From positions 62,001-126,000 of the forward strand of contig CABJBA010000005.1 of assembly GCA_902363735.1 (NCBI GenBank): a DNA stretch of 64,000 nucleotides, given 5' to 3'. Shown here one piece after another: positions 51,873-60,226 of the stretch (the stretch's first letter is position 1; every line of letters starts with the position of its first letter). Position numbers and translations under genes: made by a program. Origin of the DNA: Clostridiaceae bacterium (GTDB taxonomy: Bacteria; Bacillota; Clostridia; Lachnospirales; Lachnospiraceae). The notes beneath the pieces were generated by a model. That model saw nothing but the letters and a program-made list of their open reading frames with translations. It was not told where the DNA came from and did not search any database.

Positions 51873-53254
51873 GAAGCTTAAGAAAACAGTTGTCTTTGTC
51901 CATTCTTTTAACGCTTCTGGTCACTATATCCTTAATCGGTCTGCTTTCCAACTGGTTTATCAACCGGGAGTTTGAAAAGTATATCACTAACCTGGGGCAG
52001 GAGCGGAGAGAAAATATTGTCAATGATTTCAACAGCCAATATGATCCCTTTAAACGTTCCTGGAAACCGGAGTACGTTCATGCCCTGGGCATGAATGCCT
52101 TGTATGACGGATATATTTTAAAGCTATACGACTCAGGAGGCGCCGTTGTCTGGGATGCCGAAAATCATGATATGAGCCTTTGCGGCCGGATCATGGAGGA
52201 GATATCTGCCCGCATGAAGGAGCGCAAGTCTGAGGTCGGGTTGATGGAAAATACCTATGATGTGATTCATGGAGGAAAACGGGTAGGGGCTCTTTCCATC
52301 AAGTATTATGGACCATTTTTTATGAATGAGGCTGACTTTAATTTTATTAATGTAATGAACAAGGTTCTTCTTGCCATCGGCTTGCTTTCCAGTGTCTGTT
52401 CGGTCTTGGTGGGCAGCTTTATAGCCAGACGGATATCCCGGCCTGTGACAAAGACGGCTTACATTGCCACTCAGATATCCAAGGGCAACTATCAGATCAG
52501 GTTTGAGCCCGGAACTAGAATACGGGAACTTGACGAACTGGCTGGTGCCATCAATCACTTATCGGGAGCGTTAAGTGATCAGGAAAATCTGCGAAAGCAG
52601 ATGACTGCAGACGTGGCTCACGAGCTTAGAACTCCATTGACTGCCCTTGGGTCCCATCTGGAGGCCATGGTGGAAGGGCTTTGGGATGCGACGCCGGAGC
52701 GGCTGAAAAGCTGTCATGAGGAGGTCAAGCGTTTAGGGACCCTGGTTGCAGATCTGGAGCAGCTTGAAAAAGTGGAAGGGGAAAATTTAAATTTAAACAA
52801 ATCCTCCATGGATTTGCTGGAAATGGTACGCACGGTGTCTGATGCAATGAACGGAGAAATCACCAAGAAGGGCCTTTCCCTGTCGGTGGAAGGGGAGAAG
52901 GTTCTGGTAGACGGAGATAAAAACCGGTTAAGCCAGGTGGTCACAAATCTGATTTCCAATGCCATCAAATATACAGGCCCAGGAGGCTCTATAGGGATTG
53001 CCATATCTCAGACAAAGGACCTTGGAACTATAACGGTGAGGGATACAGGAATCGGGATTGGGGAAAAAGAACTTCCTCTGGTGTTTGAGCGTTTTTACAG
53101 AGCTGATAAATCCAGAAACAGGAAATCCGGAGGTGCAGGCATTGGACTGGCTATTGTAAAATCCATTGTGACAGCTCACGGAGGAACCGTTACAGTAGAA
53201 AGCAGGGAGGAAGAGGGAAGCTGCTTTACCGTAAACATTCCCAAAGGAAAATAA
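51869..53254 (+). CDS. Sensor histidine kinase (HAMP, HisKA)
   Basis: A 461-residue membrane kinase. Two membrane helices (about 11-31 and 165-190) flank an extracytosolic domain (~32-163). Then HAMP, HisKA with His251 in DVAHELRTPLTAL, and HATPase with NLISNAIKYTGPGG (N-box), DTGIGIGEKELPLVFERFYR and GAGIGLAI. Its start is coupled to the response regulator stop. No CXXC or Met-rich copper site is seen in the outer domain, so the ligand is unknown. Confidence 0.93.
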   Translation: MRSLRKQLSLSILLTLLVTISLIGLLSNWFINREFEKYITNLGQERRENIVNDFNSQYDPFKRSWKPEYVHALGMNALYDGYILKLYDSGGAVVWDAENHDMSLCGRIMEEISARMKERKSEVGLMENTYDVIHGGKRVGALSIKYYGPFFMNEADFNFINVMNKVLLAIGLLSSVCSVLVGSFIARRISRPVTKTAYIATQISKGNYQIRFEPGTRIRELDELAGAINHLSGALSDQENLRKQMTADVAHELRTPLTALGSHLEAMVEGLWDATPERLKSCHEEVKRLGTLVADLEQLEKVEGENLNLNKSSMDLLEMVRTVSDAMNGEITKKGLSLSVEGEKVLVDGDKNRLSQVVTNLISNAIKYTGPGGSIGIAISQTKDLGTITVRDTGIGIGEKELPLVFERFYRADKSRNRKSGGAGIGLAIVKSIVTAHGGTVTVESREEEGSCFTVNIPKGK

Positions 53255-53269
53255 GAGGCGGAAGGCCTC

Positions 53270-53932
53270 TTATTGCAGCAGGGTGAAACGGTTTTTCTTA
53301 TAGCTGAGAAGTCCCTCTGCCTGGAGCTTACTCAGCTCATTTGACAGGGCGCTGCGGTCTATGGAAAGATAGTCTGCAAGCTGCTGCCTGTTAAAGGGGA
53401 TATCAAAAGAAGAGGTCCCGCTTTTTAAGGATTCGGTGGAAAGGTAAGACAGCAGCTTTTCCCTGATGGTCTTCTGGGACATGTGCTGCATCTTTTTTGT
53501 GAGAGCCATGTTTTTTCCGGCGATGGCTGTCAGGAAATTCTGTACCAGCCTTGTGTGGTAACCGCATGCCGAGGTACACACGGTCATGATCTTATTATAA
53601 TCGAGAAACACCACGTTGCATTCTGAATCGGCAACCACGCTCATTTCTATAGGAATGGAAGCCAGGCAGGCATATGTTTCGGCAAAGATGAAGCCAGGCG
53701 TCACCTCAGAGATAATAGTCCGTCTGCCCCAGAAATCCTCCTGGATAATCAGGGCGGTTCCGGAGAGAACCATTCCTATGGAGCGGATGTAATCACCGCT
53801 TCTTATGATAAATTCATCTTTTTTAAAATTCTTTGTCCGTGCTGAAAGACATTTCAGCATAGTTTGTATTTCTTCCTGGCTGACTCCGGAAAATAAGCTT
53901 GATTTTTTTAATACCGGATAAAATTCATCCAT
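53270..53932 (-). CDS. Crp/Fnr-family regulator (HcpR-like candidate)
   Basis: A 220-residue Crp/Fnr protein. The cyclic-nucleotide-binding-type fold spans residues 15-125 (FIIRSGDYIRSIGMVLSGTALII), and the C-terminal helix-turn-helix is FNRQQLADYLSIDRSALSNELSKLQAEGLL. No four-cysteine FNR cluster is present, though several cysteines are scattered. It is divergent from the cupin-hemerythrin operon. A palindrome between them recurs at hcp. HcpR proteins of this family regulate hybrid cluster protein in clostridia, so that name is plausible. Confidence 0.9.
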   Translation of the reverse strand: MDEFYPVLKKSSLFSGVSQEEIQTMLKCLSARTKNFKKDEFIIRSGDYIRSIGMVLSGTALIIQEDFWGRRTIISEVTPGFIFAETYACLASIPIEMSVVADSECNVVFLDYNKIMTVCTSACGYHTRLVQNFLTAIAGKNMALTKKMQHMSQKTIREKLLSYLSTESLKSGTSSFDIPFNRQQLADYLSIDRSALSNELSKLQAEGLLSYKKNRFTLLQ

Positions 53933-53964
53933 TTATATGTCTCCTTTTAAATTATTTTTGAAAT

Positions 53965-54006
53965 GTTGTTATTACAACGGAAAAGATGTAATTATTATAT
54001 TATAAT
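53965..54006 (+). promoter_or_regulatory. Crp/Fnr-type operator and -10 box of the cupin operon
   Basis: GTTGTTATTACAAC (53965-53978) is followed by TATAAT (54001-54006), again 36 nt from the first base of the palindrome. It differs from the hcp site by one base. The centre is at about -41.5 from the expected start. The site is also 33-46 bp upstream of the divergent Crp/Fnr start codon, so self-regulation is possible. Confidence 0.8.
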
Positions 54007-54045
54007 CTTCTTAGAAAGGCAACAAGAAAATAAGGAGGAACCCAA

Positions 54046-54381
54046 ATGACAGATAAATTGATTAAGAATATAAATCATGAAGAGATCGTAACTTTGTCCG
54101 GACTGGTAACTGCTCAGGAAGGTCAGATCGTCAGTAAGACACTTGCACAGAACGATGCAGTGAGTATTACGTTATTCGCTTTTGATAAAGGGGAAGAAAT
54201 CAGCACCCACGAATCCAACGGAGATGCTATGGTAACTGTATTGGAGGGAACAGGGAAGTTTACGGTTGACGGCAAGGCGTACATTCTGACTGAGGGCCAG
54301 ACCCTTATTATGCCTGCTAAGAAGCCCCATGCGGTTTACGCAGAGGAACGCTTTAAAATGTCTTTGATTGTAGTTTTTTAA
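54046..54381 (+). CDS. Cupin-domain protein
   Basis: A 111-residue single cupin. The barrel motifs are [24 protein letters not shown] (motif 1, one His) and [18 protein letters not shown] (motif 2, one His). It could bind iron or another metal or serve as a sensor. It is first of five genes downstream of the Crp/Fnr-type site and precedes DUF1858. GGAGGAAC is the ribosome binding site. Exact function unknown. Confidence 0.88.
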   Translation: MTDKLIKNINHEEIVTLSGLVTAQEGQIVSKTLAQNDAVSITLFAFDKGEEISTHESNGDAMVTVLEGTGKFTVDGKAYILTEGQTLIMPAKKPHAVYAEERFKMSLIVVF

Positions 54382-54413
54382 ATAATCTTAATAGAAAACA
54401 GGAGGAACATTAT

Positions 54414-54596
54414 ATGATAACGACAGAAATGACCATTGGAGAAATTTTAAGAATCAACCCGGAATCAGCAGAAGTTTTAATGAGCATCGGTATGCACTGT
54501 CTTGGATGCCCATCTTCCCAGATGGAAACTTTAGAAGAGGCATGTATGGTACACGGAATTGATGCACAATCAGTTCTGGAAAAATTAAATCAGTAA
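54414..54596 (+). CDS. DUF1858 (ScdA N-terminal-like) small protein
   Basis: A 60-residue DUF1858 protein. It has [30 protein letters not shown] with the CLGC pair typical of the family, and an [10 protein letters not shown] end. The same domain forms the N-terminus of ScdA/RIC iron-repair proteins, where a hemerythrin domain follows in the same chain. Here the hemerythrin is a separate protein two genes downstream. A role in repair of iron centres after NO or oxidative damage is likely. CAGGAGGAAC precedes the ATG. Confidence 0.92.
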   Translation: MITTEMTIGEILRINPESAEVLMSIGMHCLGCPSSQMETLEEACMVHGIDAQSVLEKLNQ

Positions 54597-54612
54597 GATA
54601 AAGGGGAATGCA

Positions 54613-55224
54613 ATGAGCGCATTTTTAGGACCAATCCACGTTTGGTTATACAATAAAATAAAAATTCAGAATGCAATGGTTGATGTGATTTTAGATCTTG
54701 CAGAGAAAAAAGAATATAGTCAGGACTTAAGAGTCAGGACAGATGAACAGTACGGTGCATTTCCGGAGGGAAATTTAGAGGATCTAATTGACACAGGAAA
54801 TATCCACGGCTGGCTTCAGGAAAAAGTCAGCCTGGTGGAAGGCAGAATGGCCTATGCAGTTACAGAACTGGTTAAGGGAAACCCGGACAGACTGGCCGAA
54901 ATTGAGGCTGCCATTTCTGAATTCGGAAGAACGATCTCTGCGGATAAAGACGTAACTGCAAGAAGCGCTTATGATTATCTGGAAAATACGCTGTTAAACG
55001 GTATGCCCTGTGACAGAGTCAATGCGCTGATAGAGGAAACAGAAGATAAACTGGTATGGAGACAGACACAGGATATCCATGGATCTTACTGGCAGCAGGT
55101 AAACGGAGATCCAAGCAATTATGATACCTTAAGGGAAGCGCTGATCAGAGGGATTTTTGAAGACACGTCTGCGGAGTTTTTGCAGGCTCAGGATCAGCAA
55201 TATGAATTGAGGAGACGCCTATGA
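54613..55224 (+). CDS. Conserved-looking protein of unknown function, between DUF1858 and hemerythrin
   Basis: A 203-residue cytosolic protein I do not recognise. It is mostly helical. It contains GPIHVWLYNKIKIQNAM near the N-terminus, GNIHGWLQEKVSLVEGRMAY (~62-81) and TQDIHGSYWQQVNGDP (~153-168): three His-containing motifs that could form a metal site, each with IH. Two cysteines at most. It overlaps the hemerythrin start by 4 bp, so it is translationally coupled to it. This points to a partner in the same NO/iron response. Confidence 0.75.
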   Translation: MSAFLGPIHVWLYNKIKIQNAMVDVILDLAEKKEYSQDLRVRTDEQYGAFPEGNLEDLIDTGNIHGWLQEKVSLVEGRMAYAVTELVKGNPDRLAEIEAAISEFGRTISADKDVTARSAYDYLENTLLNGMPCDRVNALIEETEDKLVWRQTQDIHGSYWQQVNGDPSNYDTLREALIRGIFEDTSAEFLQAQDQQYELRRRL

Positions 55225-55769
55225 ATGGTATAGACTTGTTGGTAAAAGAGCATGAGAATATTTTGGCTTTCACCGGCTTTATGAGGAAAATCTGTGCCGG
55301 TATATTAGAGGGAGAGCCTGTAGACGGGCCTCTTTTACGGGAATGTATTGATTTCGGAAGAAATTATGCCGATAAACATCACCACGGCAAAGAGGAAAAG
55401 ATTTTATTCCGTGTTATGTTAGAAAATATGGGCCCTGTTGCAGATAAGCTGATTCGTAACGGTATGCTGGTAGAACATGATTTAGGAAGGCTTCATCTTT
55501 CTGAACTGGAAAAAGCTATTGATGAATATGAGAAGAACCCGGGAACAGAGCCTAAGCTGGATATTATTTCCAATGCAGTAGGATACGGAGCTCTGTTAAA
55601 ACGCCATATTGAAAAGGAAGACGGAGTTGCTTATACTTTTGCAGCACGGGAGCTTTCTCAGGATACGCTGAAGGCTGTAGATGAAGAAACAGAAGCCTTT
55701 GAAAAACAGGCAAGAGAAGACGGCGTACAGAATAAATATGAAACCTGGATTCGTGAAAAGGTTAAATAA
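55221..55769 (+). CDS. Hemerythrin-domain protein
   Basis: A 182-residue hemerythrin HHE-type protein. Ligand candidates form the usual pattern: KEHENI (helix 1), YADKHHHGKEEKILF (helix 2), LVEHDLGRLH (helix 3), and RHIEKEDGVAY (helix 4). Such proteins bind a di-iron centre and O2 or NO. With DUF1858 upstream, the pair reproduces the RIC/ScdA domain set as separate chains. A hairpin follows. Cytosolic. Confidence 0.93.
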   Translation: MNGIDLLVKEHENILAFTGFMRKICAGILEGEPVDGPLLRECIDFGRNYADKHHHGKEEKILFRVMLENMGPVADKLIRNGMLVEHDLGRLHLSELEKAIDEYEKNPGTEPKLDIISNAVGYGALLKRHIEKEDGVAYTFAARELSQDTLKAVDEETEAFEKQAREDGVQNKYETWIREKVK

Positions 55770-55777
55770 CTGGAATG

Positions 55778-55808
55778 AAACGGTCTGTTTAAAGCAGGCC
55801 GTTTTGTT
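55778..55808 (+). terminator. Terminator after the hemerythrin gene
   Basis: Stem AAACGGTCTG/CAGGCCGTTT with a TTTAAAG loop and TTGTT tail; one G-U pair. Confidence 0.65.
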
Positions 55809-55843
55809 CGTTACATGATTAATACGAAAGAGAGGTTATTACT

Positions 55844-56251
55844 ATGGACTTAAATAATTATATGGTTCAGCATAACAGGATCCGGGAAGAACTGGAAATT
55901 ATCAAATCATTGTGCAAAAAGGGGAATCTGGAGCAGACAGCATCAGAAATAGCCTTACATATCAGTGCTCTGGCCGGAAAACTGAACATACACTTATCCT
56001 CTGAAGACCAGTATCTTTATCCTGCATTGATAAAATCCAGTGATTCTTCCCTGGTAGCAATGGCTGGTGATTATCAAAAGGAGATGGGGAACTTACTTGC
56101 TTTATTTACAAAGTTCAAGGAGAAATACAATACGAAATTAAAAATTCTTGGAGAAAAAGACCGGTTTTTCGGAGAAGCAGATCAAATCATAAAAGCCATT
56201 GAAATGCGCATGCAAAAGGAAGAGGGCGGATTATATTTAAAGGTAAAATAA
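55844..56251 (+). CDS. Hemerythrin-like protein with an incomplete ligand set
   Basis: A 135-residue helical protein of hemerythrin type. The first two ligand segments are visible (YMVQHNRIREEL; ALHISALAGKLNIHLSSEDQYLYPAL), but the last helix reads MRMQKEEGGLYLK where a His is expected before EE. It may hold a single iron or a modified centre. GAGAGG precedes the ATG at about nine bases. It follows a terminator, so it may have its own transcript. A strong hairpin without T-run lies downstream at 56319-56348. Confidence 0.75.
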   Translation: MDLNNYMVQHNRIREELEIIKSLCKKGNLEQTASEIALHISALAGKLNIHLSSEDQYLYPALIKSSDSSLVAMAGDYQKEMGNLLALFTKFKEKYNTKLKILGEKDRFFGEADQIIKAIEMRMQKEEGGLYLKVK

Positions 56252-56428
56252 GGAAAGCATTTTTCCTGTAAAAATGAATTGCCCAAACAGGGATTTCGAA
56301 GTATAATGATTTGTATGTAAGGTTGAAAGAAAAGCTTCTTTCAACCTTAAGTTTGTCAATCAACGGAATATGCAGGTATATCCGTTTCATTCATTAAGAT
56401 ATTAAATTGAGAAAGAGGTTGAATTCCA

Positions 56429-57199
56429 TTGTTAAATCAGTTTTCAAGAACCCAGATGCTGCTGGGCGAGGAGTCCATGGACAGGCTGTTTAATGCCAAA
56501 GTAGCTGTTTTTGGCATCGGTGGTGTGGGCGGATACGTGGTGGAGGCCCTGGTAAGAAGCGGTGTGGGCTCTTTTGTTTTGGTCGATGATGATAAGGTGT
56601 GCCTGACCAATTTAAACAGGCAGCTTATAGCCACCAGAAAAACCGTAGGTAAGTATAAGGTGGAAATTATGAGGGACAGAATTTTAGAGATCAATCCCAA
56701 GGCGGAAGTTGAAATGCATCAGTGCTTTTATCTGCCGGAAAATGCCGATGACTTTGATTTTAAAAATTATGATTATGTGGTGGATGCAGTGGATACGGTA
56801 ACTGCAAAACTGGATTTAATCATGCGGGCAAAGGAAGCGGGAGTTCCGGTCATAAGCTGTATGGGAGCGGGAAATAAACTGGATCCAACAAAATTTCAGG
56901 TGGCAGATATATATAAAACCACCATGTGTCCTCTTGCAAAGGTAATGAGAAGAGAACTGAAAAAGAGGAGAGTCAAAAAGCTTAAAGTGGTTTATTCTAC
57001 AGAAAAGCCTGTGAGGCCTTTGGAGGATATGGCCAATAGCTGCAGAACTAACTGCATCTGTCCGCCTGGAGCGCAGCATAAGTGTACGGACCGGAGGGAT
57101 ATTCCCGGAAGTGTGGCTTTTGTACCTTCGGTGGCAGGGCTTATTATTGCCGGAGAAGTAATCAAAGATTTATCCCGGCTGGAAAATGAACGGAGGTAA
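56429..57199 (+). CDS. tcdA: tRNA threonylcarbamoyladenosine dehydratase (TcdA/CsdL-like)
   Basis: A 256-residue ThiF/E1-like enzyme. Nucleotide loop VFGIGGVGGYVVEAL, the ARNxxR-like LTNLNRQLIATRKTVGKYKVE, and VDAVDTVTAKLDLI; it then has CMGAGNKLDPTKF and GSVAFVPSVAGLIIAGEV. These mark the YgdL/TcdA family that cyclises t6A to ct6A in tRNA. TTG 56429 with GAGGTTGAA upstream is the likely start. A downstream rhodanese-TtcA-like gene follows after 4 bp, so they form a tRNA-modification pair. Confidence 0.9.
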   Translation: MLNQFSRTQMLLGEESMDRLFNAKVAVFGIGGVGGYVVEALVRSGVGSFVLVDDDKVCLTNLNRQLIATRKTVGKYKVEIMRDRILEINPKAEVEMHQCFYLPENADDFDFKNYDYVVDAVDTVTAKLDLIMRAKEAGVPVISCMGAGNKLDPTKFQVADIYKTTMCPLAKVMRRELKKRRVKKLKVVYSTEKPVRPLEDMANSCRTNCICPPGAQHKCTDRRDIPGSVAFVPSVAGLIIAGEVIKDLSRLENERR

Positions 57200-57203
57200 T
57201 CCT

Positions 57204-58364
57204 ATGTCTGAAGGACGCAGGCTCAGTCTGACACTGGAAGAGTTGAAAAAGATAGATCCAAAGGATTATATGCTGGTGGATGTGAGGGATCCGTCCTCTT
57301 ACAGCCATGGATTTATACCGGGGTCTGTTAATATAGAGATGGGAGCGCTGTTAAACGGAGAGAATTCCCTTCCATCGGATAAAAAGATCATATTGTACTG
57401 TTTAAAGGGAATTAACAGCGAAGAAGCAGCAGAGGCTTTGCTTGAGCAGGGATATGACGCCTGTCATCTGGAAGGCGGCTACGGCAGTTGGCTCCTTGGT
57501 ACCATGGAGAAAGAGGACCAGGGAAGCGAACGGCTGGAAAACATTGAAAAGAGCATCCGTAAGAAATTCCACAAGCAGTTATTCAGCCGTTTTACCAAGG
57601 CCATCAATGAATATGAGCTGGTAAAGGAATACGATAAGATTGCTGTGTGTATTTCCGGCGGAAAAGATTCCATGCTGATGGCGAAGCTGTTTCAGGAGTT
57701 GAGACGGCATAATAAGTTTTCCTTTGACCTGGTATTCCTTGTAATGGACCCGGGTTATAATGAAACCAACCGTCAGGTAATTGAAAACAATGCAAAGCTG
57801 ATGAATATCCCTATTACAATTTTTGAGTCCAATATATTTGATGCGGTTTATGATGTGGAGAAGTCCCCCTGCTACTTATGTGCTAGAATGAGACGGGGAC
57901 ATTTGTATAATAAGGCAAAGGAGCTGGGCTGTAACAAGATTGCTCTTGGGCACCACTACGACGATGTAATTGAGACCATACTTATGGGCATGATGTACGG
58001 GGCCCAGATCCAGACTATGATGCCTAAGCTTCACAGCACCAATTTTGAAGGAATGGAATTGATCCGGCCTATGTACTTAATCAGGGAGGATGATATTAAA
58101 AAATGGAGAGATTACAACAGTCTCTATTTTATTCAGTGCGCCTGCCGGTTTACGGATACCTGCACTTCCTGCCGGGTTGATGGAAGTTCAGTTTCCAAGA
58201 GGACAGAAATCAAGGATTTGATCAGACAGCTAAAAGAGGTAAATCCATATATTGAAGGCAATATATTTAAAAGCGTGGAGAATGTGAATCTGGATACCAT
58301 TGTTGCATATAAGAAAAAAGGAACCGTTCATCATTTCCTTGACCGGTACGATCAGGAATCATAA
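57204..58364 (+). CDS. Rhodanese domain fused to TtcA-like PP-loop tRNA thiolase
   Basis: A 386-residue fusion. Residues 10-105: rhodanese with Cys66 in ILYCLKG, able to hold persulfide sulfur. Residues 140-386: PP-loop ATPase with SGGKDSM (151-156), CYLCARMRRG (C223, C226) and a CACRFTDTCTSC pair, as in TtcA-type 2-thiocytidine or related thiolation enzymes with an iron-sulfur cluster. ATG 57204 follows CGGAGG. The fusion would supply sulfur directly to tRNA thiolation. It is coupled to TcdA. Confidence 0.88.
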   Translation: MSEGRRLSLTLEELKKIDPKDYMLVDVRDPSSYSHGFIPGSVNIEMGALLNGENSLPSDKKIILYCLKGINSEEAAEALLEQGYDACHLEGGYGSWLLGTMEKEDQGSERLENIEKSIRKKFHKQLFSRFTKAINEYELVKEYDKIAVCISGGKDSMLMAKLFQELRRHNKFSFDLVFLVMDPGYNETNRQVIENNAKLMNIPITIFESNIFDAVYDVEKSPCYLCARMRRGHLYNKAKELGCNKIALGHHYDDVIETILMGMMYGAQIQTMMPKLHSTNFEGMELIRPMYLIREDDIKKWRDYNSLYFIQCACRFTDTCTSCRVDGSSVSKRTEIKDLIRQLKEVNPYIEGNIFKSVENVNLDTIVAYKKKGTVHHFLDRYDQES

Positions 58365-58467
58365 TAAAAATCTTATATGAGCCGGAGTTTTGGTCCTTTT
58401 ACTTGTAAATAGTGCTTGATAAACATACTAACCTTGTGGTAAATTATAGGTACGGAGGTTATTTTTT

Positions 58468-58899
58468 ATGAAAATTTCAACAAAAGGCCGCTATGCCATC
58501 AGGCTTATGATCGATCTGGCTGAACATAATAACGGAGAATTCATTACTTTGATGGATATTGCAGAGCGTCAGGAAATATCGGAAAAATATTTGGAATCCA
58601 TTGTGTCAATATTAAGCAAAAATAGTCTGCTGGTGTCCTTAAGGGGAAAGGGCGGCGGCTACAAGCTTGCCAGAGATCCCGAAGATTATACGGTGGGCAG
58701 TATTTTAAGGCTTACGGAGGGCTCACTTTCTCCTGTATCCTGTCTGGAAGGGGAGGTCAATAACTGCGAAAGATCTTCTTACTGTCAGACCTTAAAGATG
58801 TGGGAAGGCCTGGGCAAGCTGATCAATGATTATTTTGACGGGATTACCATTGCAGATTTGGCAAAAAAAGATAAATATATCGATAATTATGTCATATAG
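58468..58899 (+). CDS. Rrf2/IscR-family regulator
   Basis: A 143-residue Rrf2 regulator. Winged helix MKISTKGRYAIRLMIDLAEH, ERQEISEKYLESIVSILSKNSLL and SLRGKGGGYKLARDPEDYTVG; the cysteines in SCLEGEVNNCERSSYCQTLKMW are spaced as the three [2Fe-2S] ligands of IscR. It may control iron-sulfur or sulfur genes; the neighbouring tRNA thiolation genes use both. Monocistronic with a terminator after. Confidence 0.93.
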   Translation: MKISTKGRYAIRLMIDLAEHNNGEFITLMDIAERQEISEKYLESIVSILSKNSLLVSLRGKGGGYKLARDPEDYTVGSILRLTEGSLSPVSCLEGEVNNCERSSYCQTLKMWEGLGKLINDYFDGITIADLAKKDKYIDNYVI

Positions 58900-58910
58900 T
58901 GTTTAGAAGA

Positions 58911-58945
58911 CAGAGCAGAGGGCTTTTGAGACCTCTGCTCTGTTG
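58911..58945 (+). terminator. Terminator after the Rrf2 gene
   Basis: An 11-bp perfect stem CAGAGCAGAGG/CCTCTGCTCTG with a 10-nt loop, then TTGCATTTGTTTTT. Confidence 0.85.
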
Positions 58946-59069
58946 CATTTGTTTTTACAGACAGGAAAAGTAGTCATCCATGAGTGCGGGATAAACTAAT
59001 AGACCTTATCTGACAAATTTCCACATTTTCCCACTGGAAAAATGGAAAAAATAGTGTTATTATATATCT

Positions 59070-59097
59070 TGTAACAGAAATGTAACATATTTGTAAT
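59070..59097 (+). promoter_or_regulatory. Three direct WalR/PhoP-like boxes
   Basis: TGTAAC (59070), TGTAAC (59081) and TGTAAT (59092) occur at 11-bp spacing with 5-nt spacers. This is the TGTWAH-N5-TGTWAH pattern of WalR (YycF). The reverse strand also fits PhoP-type TTAACA boxes, so the factor is ambiguous. They sit just before the ribosome binding site of a secreted CAP protein, in a region that should be near or after the start of transcription. Confidence 0.6.
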
Positions 59098-59118
59098 AAA
59101 GTAAAGGAGACGAAAGAA

Positions 59119-59988
59119 TTGAAAAAATTAACAGCACTCGGGATGATCACACTTACTTTAACAAGCATGATACCGCTTACAGCCAATGCGGCGGTGACTA
59201 GGTATTTCGGTCAATGCAACACGGGAAGAAATAATTATGTAACAATTAACGGAAGCAATGTTGAGGACTTAAAAGCAAAGCTGAAGCAGTTTGGAATTGA
59301 TGAAAAATATGGGGACTTGTTGGGAAATGGAACTTCTACCAAACCTAACCAGCCAAAATACTCTTGGAACAATAATGATTGTCCGCAAAGCAATAATGGA
59401 TCTGGAAACAACAACGGTTCAGAAGATAACGGTTCCGGAAGCAACAATGGCTCAGGAGATAATGGCTCCGGAAGCAACAACGGTTCGGGAAGCGACAATG
59501 GCTCAGGAGATAATGGCTCTGGAAGCAATAACGGTTCGGGAAGCGACAATGGCTCAGGAGGTAATGGTTCAGGAAGCAACAACGGTTCCGGCACTGATGA
59601 TACAACAGAGAATAAAACATACACTCAGCAGGTTGTTGACCTTGTAAATGCAGAAAGAGCGAAAGAAGGCCTGGCTCCTCTTACCATAGACCCTACTGTG
59701 GAGAAGGCAGCAGACGTAAGAGCCAGAGAAATCCAGTCTAAGTTTGACCACACCCGTCCGAATGGAAGTTCTTTCTCAACCGCTTTAAAGGAACAGGGAG
59801 CAGACTTTAGCGGAGCAGGAGAAAACATCGCATGGGGGCAGCAGACTCCTAAAGAAGTAGTCAATGCATGGATGAACAGCTCAGGACACAGAGCCAATAT
59901 TATGAATAAAAGCTACACACACATCGGCGTAGGAAACGTTCAGAATGGTTCAGGAACACAGTATTGGGTACAGCTGTTTACATACTAA
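59119..59988 (+). CDS. Secreted CAP-domain (SCP/YkwD-like) protein with Gly/Ser/Asn linker
   Basis: A 289-residue exported protein; TTG 59119 with AAGGAG nine bases upstream. Signal peptide (KKLTALGMITLTLTSMIPLTANA), a short N-terminal domain (~26-90), a low-complexity linker of repeating NGSGSDNGSG-type units (~92-157), then a CAP domain (~163-289): VVDLVNAERAKEGLAPL, HTRPNGSSF, GENIAWGQQTPKEVVNAWMNSSGHRANIM. CAP domains in bacteria are wall-associated; no enzyme activity is certain. WalR-like boxes upstream suggest wall-stress control. Confidence 0.92.
   Translation: MKKLTALGMITLTLTSMIPLTANAAVTRYFGQCNTGRNNYVTINGSNVEDLKAKLKQFGIDEKYGDLLGNGTSTKPNQPKYSWNNNDCPQSNNGSGNNNGSEDNGSGSNNGSGDNGSGSNNGSGSDNGSGDNGSGSNNGSGSDNGSGGNGSGSNNGSGTDDTTENKTYTQQVVDLVNAERAKEGLAPLTIDPTVEKAADVRAREIQSKFDHTRPNGSSFSTALKEQGADFSGAGENIAWGQQTPKEVVNAWMNSSGHRANIMNKSYTHIGVGNVQNGSGTQYWVQLFTY
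59395..59596 (+). repeat. Low-complexity coding repeat (Asn-Gly-Ser linker)
   Basis: About 200 bp of short imperfect repeats encode the Gly/Ser/Asn/Asp linker of the CAP protein. The underlying 12-30-bp units (for example GGCTCAGGAGATAATGGC) are prone to length change. Confidence 0.85.
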
Positions 59989-60226
59989 TGGTATCAAGGC
60001 TTTCAATATAAAGGAAAAAGGATTTATAAGGGTATTAAGATCAACAAAATAAATGGCGGCAACCGTGTGACAACTCTTTTCAGTTGTTGTCAGGCGGAGG
60101 CGGCCTTTTTCATTTTTTCACTTATTCGTTTCCACACATTATTATTAGTGCCATAATTGAAAAAACCGTAACAGCCGCCGCAAAAAAGGAATAATATAAA
60201 ACAAAATGATTATGTGAAATGAGATC

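Noticed and set aside
56319..56348. Perfect hairpin downstream of the hemerythrin-like gene as a terminator
   Set aside because: The stem is good but no T-run follows on either strand in the right place; left uncalled as a feature.
59235..59624. Antisense Leu/Pro/Glu-rich frame over the CAP linker
   Set aside because: It is a by-product of the low-complexity Gly/Ser/Asn repeats on the other strand.
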